In this document: positions 11,089 through 21,836 of the stretch, piece after piece | Layout: each line of letters begins with the position of its first letter | Numbering within the stretch: the stretch's first letter is position 1 | Origin: Taudactylus pleione | Lineage: Eukaryota; Chordata; Amphibia; Anura; Myobatrachidae | Length of the DNA: 64,000 nucleotides | Assembly: GCA_031769625.1 (NCBI GenBank) | Contig: JAUIMM010000124.1 | Span: 6,075,501 to 6,139,500 of the forward strand | Direction: 5' to 3' | Notes under the pieces: generated by a model | Database searches by the model: none | What the model was told of the DNA's origin: nothing | The model's input: the letters and a program-made list of their open reading frames with translations, nothing else | Translations under genes and position numbers: made by a program

Positions 11089-12635
11089 TGAATACCTAAT
11101 GATCTCTATACCCAAAATGTCGCTCTTTAGCGTTGTAAGTCGCACAAGAAATAATTGCTTTCCAGACTTTGATTGTGGTTCCAAAGCACAAAAAAGATAT
11201 TATTCAACAAAAAGCATATAGTTACACGCTGTGATCTAAATACAATTAGCGCAAACAGATTATACAATCACAAGGTACAGTCAATACATACGCATGCGCT
11301 CTGGATCCAGATTTCCCGGCATCAACTATGAAACCTCCGTCAACAGAAAGGAAAGATGACTAACTACTAGATCCATTATGCTTGCATATAAACCCTTGCA
11401 GAGATAGGCAATACAATAGAACAAGTTGACATAATCCCATTGGTACTTCCTCCTGGTTCTTCTGTTACGATGCAGTTCACAGGTCAGTTTGTATTGTAAT
11501 AGTTCAGCCTCCAACAGCTCTTTGTGTCCGCTTTCCCGCCGAAGAACAAGTCTAAACTGGCTAATAAACATTACATTACAGAGTACATTTCAATGCCTAC
11601 CTCTCTATGATCCATAATTCACAGACGCATGTTGTGGTTTCCTTGCCGATGGAACCGGAAGTCTGCAAATAAACAGTGGTTTAGAATAGCACCAAACGCT
11701 GTCTGCTTATCATGTACTAAACCTTAGATCTTAAATACAATCACTTCATAGCATAATTAATACTGAATATAACCTTGGATATTAACCTTAATGCTAGGGA
11801 ACCTTTCTATGTAAGTGTGCAATGTGTATGTGTAGGGATATTAAGAAAATACGCTAGTTAGCGTTGTGCGTCTACGTGTTTGTGGAGTACACCGTGGTAC
11901 GTGTTTTGCAGGGTTGTTCCTATTATGGGTATTAATAAATGTACGTATAGTTTTGGTAAGGACTTAATAGTGTTCTATTGCTTAGGAGACGCACGGTGCT
12001 AAATAATAACATCGCCGTATGTACTGATATTGTGTGAGATTTGCTAAAATGGCGTTGGGCGGCCATTCGCAAAATGGCGTCTTGTTGCCATTCGCAAAAT
12101 GGCGTTGTGCAGATTTTAACTTTAACAGATTCTGGGCCTGATTCAGACCCGGTCGCAAGCACTGAGCGCTCGCAAGCGGGTCGATGGTGGCCCAGAGCGT
12201 ATGCACACGACGGAGCCGGCTCCGGCGTGCGCACGCACGAGACCCGGATCTCGTACCAAAGGGGGCGTGCTGTCGATGTTGAGTGACAGCACGCCCCCTT
12301 TGGTGGACGGGCCGGGGGGGGTGGCAGCCCAGACGGAGGCTTTCCCAAGAGAACGCCTACCGTCTGGGGGCGGCCCCACTGACATCACAAGTGATGTCAG
12401 TGGGAGAGCTTTCGGCTCTGTTTGAGCGGAAAGCTCTCTGGGGCTTGCGGCAACGAGACCCTACCACAAGGGTCTCGTCGCAAGTCCGATGGTCGCTCGC
12501 TATAGCTGTGGGTGGTAACCCACAGCTATGCGAGCGGCCAGGAGGCCGCTCTAAAAAAAAAAAAGACCAGCCCTGATTCAGAGCGAGCGCTCTGTCAGAG
12601 CGTCCGGCTCTGAATCAGGGTCTCTGTCTCAGCCA
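11089..12635 (-). repeat. 5' LTR of the endogenous retrovirus, split by a MITE
   Basis: It matches 904-1956 from TGAATACC to GCCA once the insertion at 12134-12620 is removed. It is followed on the right by AAGGTTTGGGG, the continuation of the satellite monomer broken by the provirus. Confidence 0.88.
12134..12620 (+). mobile_element. Serial-hairpin Harbinger-type MITE, copy 2 (in 5' LTR)
   Basis: 487 bp from GGGCCTGATTCAG to CTGAATCAGGG with TCT on both sides (12131-12133, 12621-12623). About ten hairpins follow one another, including 'CAAAGGGGGCGTGCTGTC'/'GACAGCACGCCCCCTTTG' and 'CCACTGACATCAC'/'GTGATGTCAGTGG'. An A-run (about 12553-12564) precedes the terminal hairpin. It lies only about 15 bp from the outer end of the LTR. 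Confidence 0.9.
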
Positions 12636-12875
12636 AAGGTTTGGGGCATAAATAGGATAGTAAAGTGGGCACCAGAACGTGTCACTTTGAATATGTAGTT
12701 GTAGTTGTGCAAAGGTTAAATAGTCTTAGTCAATAACTTTGACACTTGCCCCCCAAATCAGTAATCATCCCCAGACCTTTGAGCCTGGTCTGGTATTGGA
12801 AATTAGAGGGGAAAATCAGCATGGGGTACCCCCTATTTATCAATATCTACTACCAGTTTGAACCAAGTGGATTGG
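12636..12875 (-). repeat. Satellite monomer remainder and end module B (inverted)
   Basis: 12636-12752 continues the satellite monomer interrupted at 902. 12753-12875 matches the reverse complement of about 15835-15960 ('GGTCTGGTATTGGAA', then 'ATGGGGT(A/T)CCCCCT(T)ATTT'). Together with 548-902 this makes one short inverted copy of the repeat seen at 15.8-18.3 kb. Confidence 0.7.
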
Positions 12876-12879
12876 GAGG

Positions 12880-12960
12880 GAGGGGAGATTATTATTATCA
12901 TTATCCTTTATTTATATGGTGCCGCAAGTGTTCCGCAGTGCCTTACACAGTACATAAACA
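12880..12960 (-). repeat. L2-type LINE 3' end fragment
   Basis: On the plus strand an (ATT)n run is followed by 'CCTTTATTTATATGGTGCCG...GCAGTGCCTTACA', the mirror of an L2/CR1-group 3' terminus (compare 35660-35767 and 57424-57535 in the other orientation). Confidence 0.65.
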
Positions 12961-13084
12961 AATAAGTGAACTAGAAACCAGTGACTTACAGTACAATACA
13001 ATGCCGGTCCAGGACATAGTTTATACACATTGCTGCATTAGTGATTATAACACTCAAATAAGCAACACTGCGTAAATTGGAGCG

Positions 13085-13650
13085 AAAAGTCTGAGGCTGG
13101 ACTTTTCGCCATCAACGGAGGTTTTGCCTCCGAAAAAATATTGTGCGCGTCCCCGCATATCCCCGTGTTCAATTGCAAATGTGCAAAAACGGGACCCGGC
13201 GAAGTGGAAATCGGCGAAAAGTCATGTCGTTTTTGGGCAAATCAGCCTGACACCCCCCTAAAGATGCTCTGACCAATGTTCACTGTGGAATAAATACGAT
13301 TTACCAAATCAAATCCCGGCAGCGGCAGGCCGACACGGCTGAAGATCCCGATTGTCCGCAGGTAAGTATGAACTAACCTAACCTAACCCCCCTAACCCTC
13401 CTTAGGGGTGCCTAACCCTTACCTTCCCCCCAGTGCCTAACCCTAATCCCCCCTCTAAGTGCCTAACCCTAACCCCCCCTTCCCCGCCGCCTAAACATAA
13501 GTCCATCGGGGGGGTGCCTAACCCTAATTCCCCCCCAGGGGTGCCTAACCCTAACCCTCTCTTCCCCTAGCCTAACCCTAACCTCCCGGGGGGGTGCCTA
13601 ACCCTAAGCCCCCCCCAGGAGCCCTAAACCTAACCCTCCCCCCCCATCGC
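13085..13650 (+). repeat. Hairpin segment and C-rich telomere-like block
   Basis: 13085-13130 holds two short hairpins ('CGAAAAGTC...GACTTTTCG' and 'CGGAGGTTTTGCCTCCG'). About 13370-13640 is a degenerate run of 'CCTAACCCTAA' separated by C-runs and 'GTGCCTAACCCT'. The same kind of block occurs at 17760-17930 and 21920-22060, so it belongs to a dispersed element family and is not a chromosome end. Confidence 0.55.
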
Positions 13651-14330
13651 GGCTTTCCCTTGCGGCTTTGATCGGGATGCCAGGCGCCAGTCTCCCGGCG
13701 TCAGGAAAATGACAGGCGTCTAGAATTAGAAGCCTGTCATTTAACCCTCGCCGGGATAAAGCAGTCAGGAAGCCGGCTGTCGGGCTTCCATGCGCCAGCT
13801 TCCCGATTGCACACCGTTCACTATAGGTACCCCCGATTAGCCCTGCTGAAGGTATGTGGGGTTTTTAAATGGTCTCAATAGGCGCTATTCAGCGTCTTTG
13901 AGCAAGTGGTGAAGAATAGCATTTTGCAACTTTTTTGGGGGGTTAATAAGTTTCCCCATCAAATTTGGGGTACATGAAAATGGGTGCAAGCATATTTTCA
14001 AATTGCTAAAGTTAAGCATTAAATAGCACCTTCAGCAACCACATGCAATCAAAAATACACCTCCCCCATACTTCCAGACACCCCCAAAAGCTATTTTGCT
14101 ACTTTTTGATTTTGTGTCCCCACTTTGATTTTTTATTTAAGTGCTTATTTGGGATGTGTTTTGTGGGGTTTTTTTTGCATTTTTTGACGCAATTAGCGTC
14201 AAGGGGGGTGTAAAAAGGGCTTAGAGGGGTTGCCGCAATTTTGCACCTCAAAAACCAGATTCTGCACTTTTTTCTGCCGGGTATTCATAGGCAAAACTTT
14301 TTCAGCTATTACACTGCATTGCGTTATCAG
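13651..14330. other. Repeat-derived spacer, no gene recognised
   Basis: Continues from the C-rich block. It holds 'GGCGCCAG'/'CTGGCGC'-like inverted bits near 13680-13800 and T-rich unique-looking sequence after 13850. No coding region is supported. Confidence 0.4.
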
Positions 14331-14690
14331 GGGCGTCGCCTAAATACCACAGGCCACACCTCTAAATGACGTTATTTGGGGGCATGCCCGCATGGCATGC
14401 CTCCCATGTAACGTCAGGCAGGGGGCGAGCCCAGCACTCCGTCACTAGCTGGGCTTCCCCCAGTCCTCTCCCTGCACTGAACGGATGCCGAGCGCATGCA
14501 CACAGCATCCTTTCAGCTACCCCGGGGTCGGGCACACAACCTCCGGTGTCCAGGGTGCCCAACCTCCCGACCACCCGCAGGACACTCCGGCCCACTAGTG
14601 GAACAGTGGGACAGTGCCCGAAAAGTGGGACTGTCCCACTAAAATCGGGATGTTAGGAGGGGCGCGCCCTCTATGGGGTGGCGCCCCTGT
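14331..14690. mobile_element. Probable hAT-type MITE
   Basis: The ends CAGGGGCGTCGCC (14330s) and GGTGGCGCCCCTG (about 14677-14690) form a short terminal inverted repeat of hAT style. I find no clear 8-bp duplication, so the boundaries are uncertain. Confidence 0.45.
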
Positions 14691-14886
14691 TTAACCGCAC
14701 TGGAATTAGACTTACCAGTCCAGTAGTCTTTAAATGAACCAACCCTAGTTCAGCCACGACCACTATGTGTACTTCACCCGAGGTGGGCCGACTCCCACCA
14801 TCTTAGGGATACCTCTAGCCTTCACCTTGAGCTGGCCAACTACCACTGGCACACCAGTCTTCACTCAGGTAGCAGTGACTGGGGTC

Positions 14887-15728
14887 CAGGGGTATAACTA
14901 GTGTGTTTAGCGCCCAGGGAAAGTTGAAAAAACTACACCCCCCTTATTTGTGACCTTGGCCTATTGCCCAAGGTCACTTATAACCTCGTGAGTACGGGCC
15001 TAATGCCCGCCTATCAGGGCCACAGGTCTAAGGCCTGATTACTCCCAAGGGCCTAGTGCCCGACAACCTGGTGGTCTAGCGAGAGGTGGAGAGCTTCATT
15101 AGCTCTTTTACTTCCCTACCACTACAGCACTCTTAGGTACTCAGCCGCATTCTTCTGCCACTGGCCCGTCTTGGCCAGCGGCACCGCCAACGGAGATCCT
15201 TACTCTTGAGCCTGATGTCTTCTGGCTTCTTCTGCAGCCGCCGGAGCTCTTTTCTTTTGAGCCCGTTATCTTCTGGACTCTTCCACGGCCACTGGAGCTC
15301 TTTGAGCGCTTCCACCAAACTGACTCTTCCACCCAGCAGCGTCTGACGTCAGACACCAAGAGCATAGCCAGTTGGCTTGCCATGGCCGATTTCTATTGGC
15401 TACCGGTCTGCACGCCGGGATTGGCTCAAATTCAAAATTGTCACTGCTCTTCAATGGCCGGCGGTCTGCGAGCTGCACCCAGCTGGCAGCAGGTGCCATA
15501 TGTCACCCACCGTTGGTCCTTGACAAGTGCTGGAAACAGACATACTGTCCCAGCGGCGGACACTGATGTGTCCTGATGGGGACACATCTCACCGGACTGC
15601 AGCACTGGGATTAAACACTTGATCACAGCGCTGGACATTGCCCTGGCTGACGGCTTCCTTCTCTGCTGGGCCTGTTAGATGGTGTCCAAGGCAAGGTGCC
15701 CCACATGCACCCCATCATTACGCCACTG
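14887..15728. mobile_element. Probable hAT-type non-autonomous element
   Basis: It begins CAGGGGTATAACTAG and ends CATTACGCCACTG, whose reverse complement CAGTGGCGTAATG resembles the start. The interior has repeated 'GGGCCTA(A/G)TGCCCG' phrases (15000-15070) and GC-rich sequence. No matching 8-bp duplication was found. Open frames inside do not resemble a transposase. Confidence 0.45.
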
Positions 15729-15834
15729 CCAGGATACCAACTTTCCAAGGGTTTCCAGAACTGTGATGAATAGTTTGCAGATGGATAATGTGATGGCAGG
15801 GGGACATTATGCTAAGTGTGTCTCCCTGCTATAG

Positions 15835-15995
15835 TGTTTTCCCCCCTTCCCCCTATAACCAGCCTGGTGCTGGTAATCAGAAAATAAGGGGAACCCCATA
15901 CCGATTTTAAAATTTGTATTCCAATACCAGACCATGCTCCGAGGTGTCGGGCTTGTTACTAATTTGGGTAAGGACCCCAGGTGTCAAATATGTTG
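15835..15995 (+). repeat. End module B of satellite-bearing repeat (right copy)
   Basis: Matches the reverse complement of 12753-12875 and leads directly into the satellite array. Confidence 0.65.
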
Positions 15996-17708
15996 ACTAT
16001 TGGCTATTGAACCCTTGCACAACTACAAAATCTAGTGTCTGTGCCTGCTTTACCGCCATATTTCATGTCCAAAACCTTGTTGGTCAAAGCAAATTACAAG
16101 TGGGTAATATGTATATGCCCACCCTCTGTGGGTTCCAAGTGTGAAATTTGTTGACCAAGGCTATTTAACCCTTGCACAACTACAGCTACTTATTCAAAAT
16201 AACAAAATCTGGTTTACCTCCCTATTTATGCCCCAAACCTTGTTGGTCAAGGCAAATGGCAAGTGACCACCCTTTGCAGGTTCCAAGTGTCTAATTTGTT
16301 GACCAAGGTTATTTAACCCTTGCAAAACTACAGCTACTTATTCAAAATTACAAAACCTGGTGCTTGTGCCCGCTTTACCACCCTATTTATGCCCCAAACC
16401 TTGTTGGTCAAGGCAAATGGCAAGCGGGTCATTGGTAATTGACCACCCTCTATGGGTTCCAAGTGGAAAATTTGTTGACCAAAGATATTTAACCCTTGCA
16501 AAACTACAGCTACCTATTCAAAATGACAAAACCTGGTGCTTGTGCTCGCTTTACCAGCCTATTTATGCCCAAAATCTTGTTGGTCAAGGCAAAGTACAAG
16601 TAGGTCATATATATGTGACCACCCTCGGTGGGTTCCAAGTGTGAAACTTGTTGACCAAGGCTATTTAACCCTTGCACAACTACAGCTACTTATTCAAAAT
16701 TACAAAATATTTTACCTGTGCCCGATTTACCACCCTACTAATGACCAAATCCTTGTTGGTCAAGGCAAATGGCAAGTGACCACCCTTTGCAGGTTCCAAG
16801 TGTCTAATTTGTTGACCAAGGTTATTTAACCCTTGCACAACTACAGCTACTTATTCAAAATAACAAAATCTGGTGCCCGAGCCCACTTTACCTCCCTATT
16901 TATGCCCCAAACCTTGTTGGTCAAGGCAAATGGCAAGCGGGTCATTGGTAATTGACCACCCTCTATGGGTTCCAAGTGGAAAATTTGTTGACCAAAGATA
17001 TTTAACCCTTGCAAAACTACAGCTACCTATTCAAAATGACAAAACCTGGTGCTTGTGCTCGCTTTACCAGCCTATTTATTCCCAAAATCTTGTTGGTCAA
17101 GGCAAAGTACAAGTAGGTCATATATATGTGACCACCCTCTGTGGGTTCCAAGTGTGAAACTTGTTGACCAAGACTATTTAACCCTTGCACAACTACAGCT
17201 ACTTATTCAAAATTACAAAATATTTTACCTGTGCCCGATTTACCACCCTACTAATGACCAAATCCTTGTTGGTCAAGGCAAATGGCAAGTGACCACCCTT
17301 TGCAGGTTCCAAGTGTCTAATTTGTTGACCAAGGTTATTTAACCCTTGCACAACTACAGCTACTTATTCAAAATAACAAAATCTGGTGCCCGAGCCCACT
17401 TTATCACACTATTTATGCCCTAAATCTTGTTGGTCAAGGCAAATTGCAAGTGGCACATGTAAGTGACCACCCTCTGTGGGTTCCAAGTGTCACATTTGTT
17501 GACCAAGGTTATTTAACCCTTGCACAACTTCAGCAACTTATCTAAAATAAAATCTGGTGCCTGTGCCCGCTTTACCGCCCTACTAGTCCCCAAATCCTTG
17601 TTGATCAAGACAAATGGCAAGTGGGTCATTTGTAAGTGACCACCCTCTGTGGGTTCCAAGTGTCAAATTTGTTGACCGAGGCTATTTAACCCTTGCACAA
17701 CTACAGCT
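15996..17708 (+). repeat. Satellite array, 161/176-bp monomers
   Basis: About ten monomers marked by 'CTTGTTGGTC' at 16077, 16239, 16400, 16576, 16752, 16913, 17089, 17265, 17426 and a variant at 17597. Spacings are 162, 161, 176, 176, 161, 176, 176, 161 and 171. Each monomer has a 'TTGGTCAAGG...TTGACCAAGG' inverted pair and 'CTACAGCTACTTATTCAAAAT'-like cores. Open frames that cross it only reflect the repeat. Confidence 0.92.
16400..17425 (+). repeat. Duplicated three-monomer higher-order unit (2 x 513 bp)
   Basis: Monomer spacings repeat as 176-176-161 twice, and the two 513-bp blocks (16400-16912, 16913-17425) are nearly identical, far more alike than the monomers within a block. Confidence 0.85.
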
Positions 17709-18116
17709 GGAAGCCCGGCAGGGGTGAAGATCCCGACAGGGGATTTAGGTAAGTAATGATTAACCCTAACCCCCCCTAAGTGCCTAAACCTAACCCCCCC
17801 GTTCCTGCAGCCTAAGTCTCCCTGGGGGGTGCCTAACACTAACCTCCCCCCAGGGGTTGCCCAACTCTAACCCCCCCTTCTCCTAGCCTAGCCCTACGTT
17901 TCCCCCGGGAGCCCCTAACATTACCCTCCGCCCCGCGCGGCTATCCGTGGCCGCCGCCCGGCTTACCTTCGTTCGGTATGCCGAGCATCGGGCTCTTGGC
18001 ACAGGGATAATGATTGGCTTCGGGATTTCAACGCCTATCATTAGACCCCTGCTGGGATTAGACAGTCGGGAAGCCGGCGGTCAGCATTTCGACCGTCGGC
18101 TTTCTGACTGCATCCC
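17709..18116. mobile_element. 408-bp C-rich element inserted in the satellite
   Basis: Flanked by CTACAGCT on both sides (17701-17708 and 18117-18124), an 8-bp duplication of the satellite core. The interior carries 'TAACCCTAACCCC' blocks and paired 'GGGAAGCCGGCGGTC'/'GACCGTCGGCTTTC'. Similar sequence occurs at 13300-13820 and 21837-22060. An 8-bp duplication suggests a hAT-like transposase. Confidence 0.75.
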
Positions 18117-18345
18117 CTACAGCTACTTATTTAAAAGAACAAAATGTGGTGCTTGTGCCCGCTTTACCGCCCTATTTATGCCCAAATCCTTGATGTACCA
18201 GGTAAAATCCAATTTAAATTTGCGTAAGAATCACAATTTATTGTTTATTTAAGGTTAACTTAGTGATCTAACTTGATTGAATTGATTTAATGTAACATGT
18301 TCTGAATAAGAAGTGAATAAGAAGCTGGACGAATAAAAAGCAAAG
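18117..18345 (+). repeat. Last partial monomer and end module A (right copy)
   Basis: 18117-18190 is satellite. 18191-18345 matches 548-715 in reverse complement, ending at 'AGTTCAGCCTC'. Confidence 0.7.
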
Positions 18346-19500
18346 TTCAGCCTCATGCTAGCCATCAGCTTCCGATGTCCATCCAATGTAGTTGTAACTT
18401 GTAGTTAATATGACAGTATTATCAAATAAACAAAAAGGGCATCCAGACCTCAAACATTATATAAGCCGTATAGTGCGGCCCAGAAAAGTGGAAGTCCAGT
18501 CTACTATGCAAGAGCACATACATAGTGCTTAGCAGTGCAGGTTTTCTTCATTTTTTATTCCTCACCCTGATGGTGCTTCCACACACCTGTAATCCTCCCT
18601 GTGGCTGTACGGCGATCCTTACATAAACATATATGCATTACCAAGATTATTTCTATTGCAATCAGCCTTCCTTTTACCCACACACAGAACCGTGACAGAT
18701 GGCCCGGGCATCATCAGTTATTACACACAGAGGGCTGGCAGCGCGGAGAGAGGAAGATCTATTTATAGCGTTCCCCCACAAACATCTCCAGCCACCCTTT
18801 GTGTGCCACCTTGTATCCGTGTCCATTCCACTACTGCTGTGCGATCGCAGATTCGGAATCACACACAAGTATGCTATGTAAATACAATAAGTAGCGATCA
18901 AACACGTTTGTTAACCAAGGTTGCAACTGTTGCTACAGCGTAGAAAACAAACACTACTATATAAATAAGCCGATATTCCCCCTATCTATCGGGAAAATGA
19001 CACTTGTGTGAGTGCAGTAGCCGGCTACATGGGACGATAATATTATTACTAGACATCCATTGATGTTCTGTGCCGGGCTGCCAGCATTATTCTCTCTCGC
19101 ACTGCCTGAGACAACCTATTGGGGCTTGATGAATACTCACAGTTCATAAACAGGATTGGGAGGCTTCTACTCATATATGGCTTCCACAGATCAGGATTCC
19201 CTGCTGTTTGTGTGTGACTGTAATAAACACATATACTCTGCTGTTATGTGGTTAACATAAGAGAAATCCAAATCCTGATCGCTCCTCCTCTTCCTGCCCC
19301 CGTAGTGCAGATTGTAATATATATTTAAGTGCTTCTACTTACAGTAGCTGCAGCTTGTATGCATACACCATCTGATGCTGATTTACAGCTTTCCTTACAG
19401 GGATGAAGGAATGACAATAGAGAACGTTATGCTTCCTACATTGCTGTATTCAGGGAAATATGGGTCAAATGTATTAACTTAAGCAGTGTATGTAGATGTA
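18346..19500. other. No feature recognised
   Basis: Moderately AT-rich, no supported coding region or repeat structure. It may be single-copy DNA or an unrecognised old repeat. Confidence 0.4.
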
Positions 19501-19639
19501 TTAGAGGGAAGTCCATATAGAAGGCAGAGATTTCCCCAGGAGTGCTTTGTTTTCTCCTAATAACGCCACTGCAATAGCCAGGTATGATAGCGAAGCGTGC
19601 TGGGAAATTACCAAGCTAAGCTTTTCGTCACTTGTCAAG

Positions 19640-19900
19640 GAACATGTAGGGGCATATCCAACTGCGGGCGGGCTTTTAAAAAAAAACGCAGTGCAGGGTT
19701 TTTCCCGCAGCCGCCTGGATTTGCTATTCAATTAGGTGACTGAAAATAGGTGTACCCCGCGGCGCAGCATGTAAAGGACAGCTCTTATCGGGAGAGCTGT
19801 CCTTTACGATTTTAATTGCGTTTCAAGGTACATATCAGCATAATTAACGCCGATATGTACCCGATAAGGATGTACCGCATTGTGGATGCGATGCTTAGTT
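19640..19900. repeat. Hairpin-bearing MITE-like segment
   Basis: Contains 'GTAAAGGACAGCTCT' and 'AGAGCTGTCCTTTAC' around 19770-19808 with a 7-bp loop. Then 'GGTACATATC' and 'GATATGTACC' follow near 19828-19862. Ends were not resolved. Confidence 0.5.
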
Positions 19901-20700
19901 CATCTCGCCCATTGTTACAGTACTATAGCAGGAAGTGAAAACCAATGGTGTTTAAAGGTTGAGGGGATTCAATCCAGTGTCTCCTGGGATGGTCAGATGA
20001 AAGCATTTCACGACCGGTAACATCACTAATTTTCTCTCACACCACATAAGGGAATGCACACACGTTAGCGAAGTTTGGCTATTGTCATATATAAGGATTT
20101 GTGCAGCATCATAGCTGCACATCACCAAGAATTGAATCTTTCCCTAGTTATCTCTGGCAAAATAATGTGTTATTGGTGAAGGTAGGATTTAAAAATATTT
20201 TTTTTATTATTTTTGTACCTTTGCACTTTCCGTTAACTTGTACATGTGTTTATCAGCTGGCTCTTTCTCATGAAAATGCACAGGCTGTGACCACCCCGCA
20301 AAGTGGTAAATGATGCTTTAACGTTTTTGTACAGTATCGCTCACGTGCCTAAGGGCCAAAATCAGAGATGAACGCTAATCCCTAGCGGACTAGCAAAAAT
20401 ATTCTAATGATTTAGCTGATTTCTTGTGCACTGAGACAGCCAACTCCGGTGTCTCACATCCGCTGCTTACGTATCAAAGCTAAAACATCGGTCGCACATC
20501 AACTGAGTAAGCCTATGCTGTCTCATACAGAGCTGCTCTCCTAAGATGCCACAGCCCCTCCAGCTGCGAACTAATTCATAGAGGCTCACTAGAGCACAGC
20601 CAGAAAATGGCCCTGACACTGCATTTTCCTAACCACCCGCAGTTACCTCCTGAATAAATTCTCTCTATGACCACCATCACTAATCCATTGCCATGTGTTT
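19901..20700. other. No feature recognised
   Basis: No coding region, terminal inverted repeat or tandem repeat that I can support. Confidence 0.4.
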
Positions 20701-20703
20701 TCA

Positions 20704-21259
20704 GGGCCTGTTTCATTAAGGATCGCAACTTCAACAGCATACGGTTAGATGATTGTTGCGTACTGCGCATGTGTGTGCATCAGAGTGCTCGTGCGCGAAG
20801 ACTACACAGCTATCGCACTGCGATTACGCAGAGCGTGGTACGCCATCGCAGAGTGAGTGACAGGTAGTCAGCGTTTTGGGGGTGGTGACGGGGGAGTGGT
20901 TGGAGAAACGCAGGCGTGCCTGTCAGTTTGAACGCTGTTACATGGGTGTGCATAACTTAGCCACTACGACGGCATATGCAGCTTGAGTACTTACCGGGTG
21001 CAACGACGTCAGCAATTTCTGAGTAAGGTCAGGGCTGCTGTAATTCTGTGTGAGGGGCCGATGGTACTTGATGTTTCCGATGTGTACACAGGACTGCAAG
21101 GTATTACGGATGTGAGAGTGGTAGTGGGAAGCAGTGGGTGTCTCTCTATGCTGGTAGTGCAATGGCATTGCAATAGCAGTCATTAGCATATTTTCGCAGC
21201 AGACCTGCGTGTAATTATGGAGCTGCGATTGCAAAAGCCTTCCGTAATGAATCAGGCCC
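20704..21259. mobile_element. Harbinger-type MITE with GGGCCTG ends
   Basis: 556 bp. The start GGGCCTGTTTCATTAAGGA and the reverse complement of the end GGGCCTGATTCATTACGGA form the terminal repeat. TCA flanks both sides (20701-20703, 21260-21262). The interior is GC-richer than its neighbours and has no transposase frame. Confidence 0.82.
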
Positions 21260-21356
21260 TCAGTGAGGCTTTGGAACATGTGAAGTAGAAAAAAATGCTC
21301 GACTGTTTCCAACATCAACAATTAGATTTTATTGATAAATCACTGCAATAGGTGCA

Positions 21357-21500
21357 TGGCGTAACTGCCATAGGTGCAAGGGATGCAGCTGCTATGGGGC
21401 CCATCTTCCTTGTCAAAGTTACATGTTATATACATTTTTCACCATTGGGTGGTACATAGGGGCCCTTACAAACTTTTGCTACATCCTTGAATAGGTGGAT
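21357..21500 (+). repeat. hAT-like MITE fragment
   Basis: 'GGCGTAACTGCCATAGG' followed by 'TATACATTTTTCACCATTGGGTGGTA'-type sequence. The same order recurs at 51772-51880, so this is a dispersed family; the right end is unclear. Confidence 0.5.
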
Positions 21501-21538
21501 CTATCACTGGCATAAATGGCAACAGAAAACCAGTCCTA

Positions 21539-21680
21539 GGGGTATATTTACTAAAGTGAGGTTTTTAGAAGTGGACTTGTTGCCTATAGCAGCCAATCAG
21601 ATTCTCCTTACATTCATCAAGTATCTTCTAGAAGATAATAGCTAGAATCTGATTGGTTTACTTTAGTAAATATACCCCTT
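21539..21680. mobile_element. Short palindromic MITE
   Basis: Starts GGGGTATATTTACTAAAGT and ends with its complement ACTTTAGTAAATATACCCC. The inner arms 'CCAATCAGATTCT' and 'AGAATCTGATTGG' also pair. About 140 bp; CTA/TTA flank it. Confidence 0.8.
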
Positions 21681-21836
21681 ATTGTCATTTCTTAGTAATT
21701 AAGCACCTGATATAAAAAAAATGTGCCTGTGAACTTTTAAGTAAAATTGGAACACGGGTACTTATATTGGTATGCACTCATAATATCGATATTCATAATG
21801 TCGACATCAGAATGTAGAATGTTATAAAGGTTCGGT

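Larger units (their letters stand above)
903..12635 (-). mobile_element. Endogenous retrovirus, class I (gamma/epsilon-like), degraded provirus
   Basis: This is a complete provirus read on the minus strand: 5' LTR (right), leader with primer-binding site, gag, protease, RT, RNase H, integrase, env and 3' LTR (left). Direct LTRs of about 1.05 kb differ by roughly 4% in a hand count. The flanks carry AAGG(T) on both sides, and the joined flanks rebuild an uninterrupted satellite monomer, so a 4-5 bp target duplication is well supported. Every coding region has frameshifts or stops. Two Harbinger-type MITEs (6433-6975 and 12134-12620) were inserted later. Class I is inferred from the CWxC motif in the surface protein, the adjacent double cysteine in the transmembrane protein, the GPY/F-type integrase tail, the PPPY motif in Gag and the tRNA-Pro-like priming site. 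Assignment between gamma- and epsilon-like needs a tree. No part is expected to be replication competent. Confidence 0.93.

Noticed and set aside
10982..11221. 79-codon frame (+) across the LTR/leader border
   Set aside because: It is antisense to the provirus and crosses the LTR edge; no support.
13370..13640. CCCTAA-like runs as a real interstitial telomere
   Set aside because: The runs are broken by C-tracts and recur in two other places with the same companions, so they belong to a dispersed element.
16360..17342. Near-identical frames of 94-97 codons
   Set aside because: They are satellite monomers; the pairwise likeness comes from the 513-bp duplication.
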